Source: DATGYC01 sp035298385 (GTDB taxonomy: Bacteria; Bacillota; Sulfobacillia; Symbiobacteriales; Symbiobacteriaceae). From it: a DNA stretch of 12,776 nucleotides. The stretch lies in NCBI GenBank assembly GCA_035298385.1, contig DATGYC010000252.1:1-12776 (forward strand), in the 5' to 3' direction. The notes under the pieces were generated by a model. The model saw only the letters and a program-made list of their open reading frames with translations. It did not search any database and was not told where the DNA came from. The translations under genes were made by a program, and so were the position numbers. Positions within the stretch are counted from its first letter, which is position 1, and every line of letters starts with the position of its first letter. Of this stretch, positions 1 to 4,820 are shown piece after piece.

Positions 1-2
1 TA

Positions 3-77
3 TGGAGGTGGGTGTGGGATTTGAACCCACGAATAACGGTTTTGCAGACCGCCGCGTTACCACTTCGCCAACCCACC
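3..77 (-). tRNA. tRNA-Cys (anticodon GCA)
   Basis: Read on the minus strand, the 7-bp acceptor stem GGTGGGT/ACCCACC closes a full cloverleaf. The anticodon arm presents GCA, followed by AAA, and the T arm carries GGTTCAAAT. The discriminator base is U, as is typical of cysteine tRNAs, and CCA is encoded in the gene (positions 3-5). It lies 37 nt downstream of tRNA-Arg and is probably co-transcribed with it. Confidence 0.96.
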
Positions 78-81
78 AGAT

Positions 82-108
82 TGGGAGGGGGCCTACGGCC
101 CCTTCCCA
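82..108 (-). other. Hairpin in the tRNA-Arg/tRNA-Cys spacer
   Basis: Arms at 82-93 and 97-108 (TGGGAGGGGGCC and GGCCCCTTCCCA) pair over 12 positions with one mismatch or wobble and a 3-nt loop. There is no T-run on either side, so it does not look like a terminator. It more likely helps separate the two tRNAs during processing of the precursor. The role is inferred. Confidence 0.55.
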
Positions 109-114
109 CGTCCT

Positions 115-191
115 TGGCGCGCCCGGAAGGATTCGAACCTCCGACCACCTGATCCGTAGTCAGGTACTCTAATCCGCTGAGCTACGGGCGC
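115..191 (-). tRNA. tRNA-Arg (anticodon ACG)
   Basis: On the minus strand the acceptor stem GCGCCCG/CGGGCGC, the anticodon stem CCTGA/TCAGG with loop CTACGGA, and a T arm with GTTCGAAT form a standard cloverleaf. The anticodon ACG is normally deaminated to ICG in bacteria and reads CGU, CGC and CGA arginine codons. The discriminator is G and CCA is encoded (positions 115-117). It is the first gene after the promoter at 227-255. Confidence 0.96.
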
Positions 192-226
192 CTGTGCCGC
201 CGCCGATTACCGGCTGACAGGAACTT

Positions 227-255
227 ATCCTACCGCATCCCCCTCCCCCCGTCAA
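227..255 (-). promoter_or_regulatory. Sigma-A type promoter of the tRNA-Arg/tRNA-Cys unit
   Basis: On the minus strand the -35 box is TTGACG (positions 250-255) and the -10 box is TAGGAT (227-232), with an optimal 17-bp spacer. The expected start of transcription is near position 220, about 30 nt before tRNA-Arg. The spacer is very G-rich. The boxes are seen directly; activity is inferred. Confidence 0.8.
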
Positions 256-302
256 CAGATCTCACCTGACTTTCAATTGCGCCATTCAGCGGGGCCTCCT
301 CG

Positions 303-1187
303 CTATAATAGTTCACCCACGGCGATCCGTGGGCCAAGGGTCTGGAACCCCTTCATCAGGTCAGCCTCAGTCAGCAACCCCAATGGTTCCAGCCCCTCAT
401 CCACCACCAACACCAGGTGATACCGACTCTGCGCTAGGTAGCCCAACACCTCGCCAAGCGGCGTGGTGGCCAGAGCGACCAACTGCCCCGCCGGCATCAC
501 CCGCCGCTCAGCTAACCGGTGGCGCTTCTGGAGGAACTGCCGGTAGGACCGATATGTCGCCTCCGCCACCTCCTTGCCCGCCTGCCAACTGATAAAGAGA
601 CCGCCCAAAAGCGGGGTCAAATAGATCCGCCCGGTCGAAGCGAAGACCATCACCGCAACGCCGGCCATCCCAAGACCACAGACGCGGCCCGTCCAGCCCA
701 GCCAGTGACTGGCCCGGCGGTAGCCCCAGCGTTGCGAAAGCACGCCCCGCAGCGCCCGCCCACCGTCCAAGGGTAGGGCTGGGATCAAGTTGAAGAAGGC
801 TAGGTTGGCATTCGCCTCAAAGCAGAAGCGTAGGAGCTTCTGATCCCAGAACTCACTGCCGACGAGAAAGATGGCGAGCCCCGCCAGGAGGAAGGACTGG
901 CAGGGGCCGGCCAAGGCGACGATCGCCTCAGTCTGAGGGTCACGCTCCAGGGCGCCATCCAGCCGCGCCAGCCCCCCGAACGGCGTGAGTGCGACCTCCT
1001 CCACCCGGACCCCCAAGAACCAGGCGGTCAGGACATGGGCCAATTCGTGCAGAAAGAGCGAGAAGAGGATGACCAGCGCCTCCACGCCATAGCCAAGCCA
1101 GACCGCCAGGGCGAGCGCTGCCACATAGAGCGGATGGACGGAGAGCCGGACCCCGCCATAGGTCAGCCGCCAGCTCGTCCAGGCCAT
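303..1187 (-). CDS. spoIVFB: SpoIVFB-like M50 site-2 metalloprotease with C-terminal CBS domain
   Basis: This is a membrane-embedded zinc protease of family M50, 294 aa. The HELAH motif (H47, E48, H51) supplies the catalytic Glu and two zinc ligands. The motif NLIPALPLDGG (133-143) supplies the third ligand, D141. Several hydrophobic segments precede residue 200, and residues from about 228 to the end resemble a single CBS domain. In Bacillus SpoIVFB the ligands are H43, H47 and D137 and one CBS domain follows the membrane part, so spacing and order match closely. The PFGG motif after the first helices and the VHP motif near the N-terminus also match. SpoIVFB acts in the outer forespore membrane, cleaving pro-sigma-K with ATP sensed by the CBS domain. 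The ATG start follows a GGGGAGGGGGG ribosome-binding site that lies inside a hairpin (1195-1234). No spoIVFA-like gene is adjacent. A general M50/CBS protease without a sporulation role remains possible. Confidence 0.85.
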   Translation of the reverse strand: MAWTSWRLTYGGVRLSVHPLYVAALALAVWLGYGVEALVILFSLFLHELAHVLTAWFLGVRVEEVALTPFGGLARLDGALERDPQTEAIVALAGPCQSFLLAGLAIFLVGSEFWDQKLLRFCFEANANLAFFNLIPALPLDGGRALRGVLSQRWGYRRASHWLGWTGRVCGLGMAGVAVMVFASTGRIYLTPLLGGLFISWQAGKEVAEATYRSYRQFLQKRHRLAERRVMPAGQLVALATTPLGEVLGYLAQSRYHLVLVVDEGLEPLGLLTEADLMKGFQTLGPRIAVGELL

Positions 1188-1194
1188 ACAGAGA

Positions 1195-1234
1195 GCCCCC
1201 CTCCCCGTCCACTCTATGGACAGGTTAGGGGGGC
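1195..1234 (-). promoter_or_regulatory. Hairpin covering the ribosome-binding site of the SpoIVFB-like gene
   Basis: Outer arms GCCCCCC (1195-1201) and GGGGGGC (1228-1234) form 7 perfect pairs. Inner arms GTCCA (1207-1211) and TGGAC (1217-1221) form 5 more around a 5-nt loop, with an asymmetric internal loop between them. In the minus-strand RNA the purine-rich Shine-Dalgarno segment falls in the 3' half of the structure. No T-run follows, so it is unlikely to terminate transcription of the upstream HD-GYP gene. The regulatory role is inferred. Confidence 0.4.
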
Positions 1235-1249
1235 TAGAACCGCCGAAAC

Positions 1250-3049
1250 TTAGTCACTCTGTCGAAGCCGGATCGTCTCCAACTCGGCGACGGGCAGGCG
1301 GAGCAGCGCCTCGATCACCGCCGGATCAAACTGCGTCCCGATATGCTGCTGTAGCTCCCAGACCGCCTCTTCGTGGCCCCGCCCCTTCCGGTAGGGCCGG
1401 TCTGAGGTGATCGCATCGTAAGCGTCCGCCACAGCAAAGATCCGGGCGCCCAGCGGGATCTCCACCGCCACCTGTCCCTCCGGATAGCCACCGCCATCGA
1501 AGCGCTCATGGTGGTAGAGGATGATCGGGACGGAATGACGCAGGAAGGCGATCCCCTTCAGCATCTCGTACCCGATGCGGGGATGCTGCCGCATCACCTC
1601 CCACTCCTCAGCCGTCAGGGGGCCCGGCTTGCGGAGGATCGCATCCGGAATCCCGATCTTGCCGATGTCGTGCAGCAGGGCGCCCCGCATGATCGCAATC
1701 AACTCCGGCTCGGCAACGCCCATCATCTGGGCGAGGGCGACCGTGTACTGGACGACCCGGCGCGAGTGTCCCTGCGTCTCATGATCCCGCAGCTCTAAGG
1801 CCTTCGTCAGCGCCTCCAGCGTGCCCATGTAGGCCTGCTCCACCTCATCGACCGCCGCCCGCATCTCGGTCACGCTCGCTTCGTTGGCCAGGGCCGCCTC
1901 CACCGTGTGGACGAGCGTCTGCAACGCCTGTAGGGTCTCAAACGGCAAGTCATGCTGGCCGCTGAGCCGATAGACCGTCAGGGAGCCGGCCGGCTCACCA
2001 CCCAGCGTGATCGGGAGCTGCAAGTCAGGCGTCCCCGAGGGCGCCCGCCCCGCCTCGCCCGACCGCTCGGAGACGACCAAGGGCGCCGCACCGGCGTGCC
2101 GTACGATCAACTCGACCTGGGCTGGTGCCGCTAGGCGCGCAGCGCTCTTGGCCGCTCCCTCCAGCACCGGCCGGATCCCCTGACGGGTCTGCGCCAGGGT
2201 CGAGACGACGTCTGTCAGCGACTCGACCGCATCCGCCAGCGATGCGCAATCCGGAGCCGCATGGGCGAAGCGGCGCCCGGCCTCCAAGGCGACAGCAGCC
2301 TGCGCCGCAAGGGCAACCAAGAGGGAGAGTTCCGCGGTTGAGATCCGTTCGTCCCCCTTGACCAGATAGGTGACGAGCGTGCCAAAGAAGGCCTCGTCGG
2401 ACATGACCGGTACTGCGACCAGGCCGTCCGCCCCGATCGCCTGCAGGGCCGGAGCGAGCTTACCGGCGCGGAAGTCCCGGGCGAGCGACTCGATCACGAC
2501 CGGCTGCCGAGTGACCCGGCACCACTCGACCGGCGAGGAACCACCAGCGCTACTGTTGAGCGCCGTCAGCAGCACCTCACGGTGGGAGGGCGCCATGCCC
2601 GCCGCTCCGGCGATCTCGCATCGCCCATCACCCGAGGCCAGGATCAGTAGCACGCGTGTAAAGCGAGTCGCCGAGGCCACCTGCTCAACGGTCAGCTCCG
2701 CCGCTTCGTGCAGGTCGAGCGCCGCCCCGATCGCCCGGCTGGTCCGCAGGACCGTCTGAAGCTGATCAATGCGGCGCTGCAGGATCTGCTGGCGCTCCCG
2801 CCCCTCCTGCTCCGATTTGGCTAGGCGATGGAGGGTACCGCGTGCGACAGAGTGACCCCACCAGCCAACGCCCACCGCAACAACCACCATGACGGCGGCA
2901 TCCCATAGCCGCCCCACCCAGCCGGTCGCCCCGGGATTACGCCAGAGATAGAGTCCCACCAAGATAACGACAACCGGTAAGAGTAACCGCCGCGGCCAGT
3001 TTGGCTCATCCCCACCGAGCGAAGGTATCCCCCGTGTACTCTTACTCAA
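1250..3049 (-). CDS. Membrane-anchored GAF / HD-GYP domain protein (c-di-GMP phosphodiesterase type)
   Basis: The protein is predicted to hydrolyse cyclic-di-GMP. From the TTG at 3049 it is 599 aa. Two hydrophobic segments (about 22-36 and 50-70) form a membrane anchor. A short charged helix (about 75-100) follows, then a GAF-type sensory domain (about 105-260) and a weaker second GAF-like region (about 270-390). The HD-GYP domain (about 405-593) ends the protein. The HD dyad sits in LLHDIGKIGIPD (H460, D461) and the GYP signature in HHERFDGGGYP, so metal ligands look intact and activity is expected. I chose the TTG at 3049 because GGGGGGAG lies 4 nt upstream. Another in-frame TTG at 3070 would add 7 residues but has only a close, weak AGGTGA. 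The SpoIVFB-like gene follows after about 60 nt, probably on the same transcript. The signal sensed is unknown. Confidence 0.9.
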   Translation of the reverse strand: MSKSTRGIPSLGGDEPNWPRRLLLPVVVILVGLYLWRNPGATGWVGRLWDAAVMVVVAVGVGWWGHSVARGTLHRLAKSEQEGRERQQILQRRIDQLQTVLRTSRAIGAALDLHEAAELTVEQVASATRFTRVLLILASGDGRCEIAGAAGMAPSHREVLLTALNSSAGGSSPVEWCRVTRQPVVIESLARDFRAGKLAPALQAIGADGLVAVPVMSDEAFFGTLVTYLVKGDERISTAELSLLVALAAQAAVALEAGRRFAHAAPDCASLADAVESLTDVVSTLAQTRQGIRPVLEGAAKSAARLAAPAQVELIVRHAGAAPLVVSERSGEAGRAPSGTPDLQLPITLGGEPAGSLTVYRLSGQHDLPFETLQALQTLVHTVEAALANEASVTEMRAAVDEVEQAYMGTLEALTKALELRDHETQGHSRRVVQYTVALAQMMGVAEPELIAIMRGALLHDIGKIGIPDAILRKPGPLTAEEWEVMRQHPRIGYEMLKGIAFLRHSVPIILYHHERFDGGGYPEGQVAVEIPLGARIFAVADAYDAITSDRPYRKGRGHEEAVWELQQHIGTQFDPAVIEALLRLPVAELETIRLRQSD

Positions 3050-3075
3050 TGCGCTCCCCCCTGAAAGCAATGATC

Positions 3076-3131
3076 ACCTATTCTGGTAAAAATAGGTCTA
3101 TTGATTATATTTCAACACTTATCCTATTTTT
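3076..3131 (-). promoter_or_regulatory. AT-rich promoter region of the HD-GYP gene with repeated CCTATT/AATAGG words
   Basis: A perfect TATAAT -10 box lies on the minus strand (3104-3109), but no good -35 box is seen at 16-18 bp. Just downstream of it, ACCTATT (3076-3082) and AATAGGT (3091-3097) form a 7-bp perfect inverted repeat with an 8-bp centre. AATAG-GT-CTATT (3091-3102) is a second palindrome sharing one arm. Another CCTATT lies at 3123-3128, upstream of the -10 box. The layout suits an operator or a short 5' hairpin. The patch is far more AT-rich than its surroundings. Confidence 0.4.
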
Positions 3132-3146
3132 CCTTCAATCGGTCAT

Positions 3147-3182
3147 AAAAAAGAAGACCGCCGCTTCGTAGCGGTGGTCTTC
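3147..3182 (-). terminator. Rho-independent terminator of speD
   Basis: Arms at 3153-3165 and 3170-3182 (GAAGACCGCCGCT and AGCGGTGGTCTTC) pair over 13 positions with one imperfect pair and a TCGT loop. On the minus strand the stem is followed at once by six T residues (3147-3152). It begins about 30 nt after the speD stop codon. Confidence 0.88.
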
Positions 3183-3212
3183 GCTCTTTTCCTCTGCTGA
3201 TTTGCGCCTGCG

Positions 3213-3608
3213 TTAGTTCGCTGCGGCCAGTTCCAGCTTCGGGAGGTCCGTGATCTCACCCATGCCCCGACGGAGCACCTTGTAGCCAACCGTGCGACCG
3301 CCGAGCTGATCGGCGAAGTACTCGCAGGCGACCTCCGGATCAACCGTCGTCCCGCAGGTATAGCAATCTACGGCAATGAAGCCGACCTCCGGGTAGGTGT
3401 GGATCGAGAAGTGGGACTCCGATAGAACCAGGACACCAGTCACGCCCTGCGGCTCGAACTTGACAAAGCTCTCGCCGACGATCGTGGCACCGGCTCGCTT
3501 GATCGCCTCCGTCATGACTGCCTTCAGGTAGTCCAGGTCGTTGAGCTTGTCGAAGGCAACCTCGCGGAGATCCATGGTAACGTGACGACCAAACGTCGAG
3601 TACGACAC
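3213..3608 (-). CDS. speD: S-adenosylmethionine decarboxylase proenzyme (bacterial SpeD, short class)
   Basis: SpeD removes the carboxyl group of S-adenosylmethionine to give the aminopropyl donor for spermidine synthesis. The 131-aa length fits the short single-chain class found in Bacillus and Thermotoga. The proenzyme self-cleaves between E64 and S65 in LSESHFSIHTYPE; S65 then becomes the pyruvoyl cofactor. H70 and C85 match the known catalytic His and Cys, each about two residues later than in Thermotoga numbering. The GTG start has GGGGGAG six nt upstream. The gene has its own terminator, and no speE or other polyamine gene is visible here, so it appears to be a single-gene transcript. 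Its long leader suggests control after transcription begins. Confidence 0.97.
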   Translation of the reverse strand: MSYSTFGRHVTMDLREVAFDKLNDLDYLKAVMTEAIKRAGATIVGESFVKFEPQGVTGVLVLSESHFSIHTYPEVGFIAVDCYTCGTTVDPEVACEYFADQLGGRTVGYKVLRRGMGEITDLPKLELAAAN

Positions 3609-3847
3609 AGCGAACTCCCCCTCGCTTCAAATTCTCGCTCTTTCAAGCGAGGCGGGACCTTCGTTACGCCCACGGGGGAAAAGTCAGGCACTTCCATTGG
3701 AAAGCCCCAACCCTTTCAGGCGCACTAGGTTCCTATGTGTTTGGCGCAAAATCCCTCCAAGTGTTGGGACTGCAGAAAGCTGTTCACCTTGGCTCTGTTG
3801 GTGGGTGCGACGAACGTGACAACCTTGCCCAACAGGATTACAAACCA
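3609..3847 (-). promoter_or_regulatory. speD: Long structured leader of speD with competing hairpins at the ribosome-binding site
   Basis: About 240 nt separate the candidate promoter from the speD start codon, and I see no convincing gene there. Next to the GTG codon, arms at 3622-3626 and 3609-3613 (AGCGA and TCGCT in the RNA) pair and hold GGGGGAG in an 8-nt loop. Upstream, CTCGCT (3646-3651) pairs with AGCGAG (3634-3639). The first arm can instead pair with 3621-3627 as CTCGCTT/AAGCGAG, which overlaps the Shine-Dalgarno run. A further hairpin, GGCTTTCC with GGAAGTGCC, lies near 3680-3700, and CTGTTGG/CCAACAG form a 7-bp repeat near 3795-3840. It matches no riboswitch class I can recall. 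Regulation is inferred. Confidence 0.4.
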
Positions 3848-3853
3848 AGACAC

Positions 3854-3882
3854 ACTATACGGCATGAACCCCCTGTCTGCAA
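3854..3882 (-). promoter_or_regulatory. Candidate promoter of speD
   Basis: On the minus strand TTGCAG (3877-3882) and TATAGT (3854-3859) are separated by exactly 17 bp. The -10 box matches the consensus at five of six positions, the -35 box at three. It would start transcription near 3847. It abuts the plus-strand candidate promoter at 3888-3916, giving a back-to-back arrangement. Confidence 0.4.
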
Positions 3883-3887
3883 GAGGT

Positions 3888-3916
3888 TTGACGAAGATTT
3901 CACGACCCAGTATGCA
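3888..3916 (+). promoter_or_regulatory. Candidate promoter of the DUF1540 / spore-protein-like pair
   Basis: TTGACG (3888-3893) matches the -35 consensus at five positions. Seventeen bp later lies TATGCA (3911-3916), a weak -10 box. I looked for sporulation sigma-F/G/E/K type boxes between here and the gene and found none convincing. An inverted repeat GCACAG/CTGTGC surrounds the region just downstream. Confidence 0.3.
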
Positions 3917-3992
3917 CAGATGAATTGAGATGAGCCCCTGTGCGCATGTAGGACTGACAGGAGGCGGAGACTAGTTCCTGGAGGTGGGATAG

Positions 3993-4223
3993 GTGACCAA
4001 GCAGGAGGTTCTCTGCTCGGTTCGTAGCTGCTTCTACAACGGGAGTGGGCTCTGCAAGGCCTCTCAGATTCAGGTCAACCCGAACCCGGCCACGCTCCGC
4101 AGCGCGCACTACGAGATTGGCGAGTTGGGCGCCCACGCTCAGCACTCCATGCAGACGCTCTGTGAGACTTTTGTCCCGCACGATCACGGACCGAAACACG
4201 GGATTGAGCGGATAGAGAGCTGA
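3993..4223 (+). CDS. DUF1540 small cysteine-rich protein
   Basis: A 76-aa protein of unknown function that fits the DUF1540 pattern. The fingerprint is CSVRSCFYN (C8, C13), then GLCKASQIQV (C21), and a final CETF (C57). The four cysteines suggest a small metal site or a disulphide-stabilised fold, which is an inference. DUF1540 proteins are common in Clostridia and other spore formers. Between the third cysteine and CETF the protein is longer than the usual short family members and rich in His, Ala and Glu. The GTG start has GGAGGT seven nt upstream. The next gene begins 19 nt after the stop, so the two are probably one operon. Confidence 0.85.
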   Translation: MTKQEVLCSVRSCFYNGSGLCKASQIQVNPNPATLRSAHYEIGELGAHAQHSMQTLCETFVPHDHGPKHGIERIES

Positions 4224-4242
4224 CCGGAAGGGGGTAGCGCTG

Positions 4243-4452
4243 ATGTCACGGCGAAACCACTCCCTCCTATCTGAGGAGACGAAGCAGTACCTAGCCCGCA
4301 TCCAGGGCGCCGGTGACCGGGTCCACCCGTATGACTACGGCGAGCTAACCTCAAGGGAGGCAGGCAACTTTACAAAGTATGCCGTGGCCGCCGCAGAGGA
4401 GTTACTGGCGCCACCAGGGAGCCAGACAGTGGACCCGTCCCGTCTCCCTTAA
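4243..4452 (+). CDS. Small protein resembling alpha/beta-type small acid-soluble spore protein (divergent)
   Basis: A 69-aa protein. Residues 30-55 (YDYGELTSREAG followed by a helix rich in Ala and Glu) resemble the DNA-binding second half of alpha/beta-type small acid-soluble spore proteins. Those proteins coat spore DNA and protect it from UV and heat damage. Family members normally continue from SREAG into a Val-Gly-Gly segment and a Met-Val-Lys helix. Here about three residues, including the paired glycines, seem to be missing, and NFTKYAV follows directly. The N-terminal half also lacks a clear cleavage site for the germination protease. It may therefore be a non-canonical member or only a look-alike. 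The ATG has AGGGGG eight nt upstream. It is the second gene of a pair with the DUF1540 gene, and its stop codon lies in the shared terminator. Confidence 0.7.
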   Translation: MSRRNHSLLSEETKQYLARIQGAGDRVHPYDYGELTSREAGNFTKYAVAAAEELLAPPGSQTVDPSRLP

Positions 4453-4491
4453 ACAGAAGCACCCGGCCTGCCAGCCGGGTGCCTCTGTTTA
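4450..4491. terminator. Shared bidirectional terminator of two convergent genes
   Basis: Arms 4459-4467 and 4474-4482 (GCACCCGGC and GCCGGGTGC) form 9 perfect pairs around a 6-nt loop. After one mismatch, 8 more pairs extend the stem (4450-4457 with 4484-4491). The outer A/T-rich part gives a TCTGTTT tract in either direction. Both TAA stop codons (4450-4452 plus, 4489-4491 minus) are the outermost bases of the stem. Confidence 0.85.
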
Positions 4492-4758
4492 GGTGATGTT
4501 CTGGGTCCGCACGTGCTGTCGCAGCGCCTGGATCACGTCCTCGGCTGACATACCGGCGGCATCGATCACCGGGAACTTGTTCTGATGCGTGTCATGAAAG
4601 CCCATGTAGTTCGTCTCCAGCCCGCTGATGATGCAGGCCGCCACGTTGGTCATGGTGCCATTGACGATCTTGGTCGTCTCATAGCCTACCTGCTCCAGCG
4701 CCACCCGGACATTCGTCAGGTGGTCATCCACAGCGATCAACTGCTTATGCTCTGGCAT
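4489..4758 (-). CDS. UPF0180 (YkuS-like) family protein
   Basis: An 89-aa cytoplasmic protein with no known function. It follows the YkuS/UPF0180 plan seen in Bacillus: IAVDDHLTNVRVALEQVGYE near the N-terminus, a middle strand ending IISGLETNYMG, and a C-terminal VIDAAGMSAEDVIQAL segment. In the family these correspond to an alternating alpha/beta fold of similar length. The motifs are recognised from memory and not from a search. I chose the ATG at 4758, since the upstream GTG at 4791 would add an N-terminus not seen in the family. The Shine-Dalgarno run GGGGGCGAG lies about 7 nt upstream, inside the 3' arm of a hairpin (4767-4813). The MFS gene upstream ends 62 nt away, so co-transcription is possible. 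Confidence 0.85.
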   Translation of the reverse strand: MPEHKQLIAVDDHLTNVRVALEQVGYETTKIVNGTMTNVAACIISGLETNYMGFHDTHQNKFPVIDAAGMSAEDVIQALRQHVRTQNIT

Positions 4759-4766
4759 GATGAACT

Positions 4767-4813
4767 CGCCCCCTGCGCAAGAATGGGACACCGCCTAGTT
4801 TGCGCGAGGGGCG
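4767..4813 (-). promoter_or_regulatory. Long hairpin between the MFS gene and the UPF0180 gene
   Basis: Two 14-nt arms (4767-4780 and 4800-4813) pair except for two bases in the middle: CGCCCC/GGGGCG and GCGCAA/TTGCGC, with a 19-nt loop. In the minus-strand RNA the 3' arm contains the G-run that serves as ribosome-binding site for the UPF0180 gene. No T-run follows, so translational masking or an RNA stability element is more likely than termination. Confidence 0.45.
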
Positions 4814-4820
4814 GTCCGGG

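Noticed and set aside
304..309. Perfect TATAAT on the plus strand
   Set aside because: It is formed by the last codons of the SpoIVFB-like gene. No -35 box lies at 16-18 bp and no plus-strand gene follows.
3725..3865. Minus-strand 46-codon open frame upstream of speD (MPYSVSWFVILLGK...), possibly a leader peptide
   Set aside because: Its ATG lies between the candidate -35 and -10 boxes of speD, so it would not be on that transcript. The Shine-Dalgarno run is too close, and the length is expected by chance. It could be revived if the promoter lies elsewhere.
3735..3928. Two overlapping plus-strand open frames of about 62 codons in the gap between speD and the DUF1540 gene
   Set aside because: Neither has a ribosome-binding site, family match or gene-like composition, and both overlap the divergent candidate promoters.
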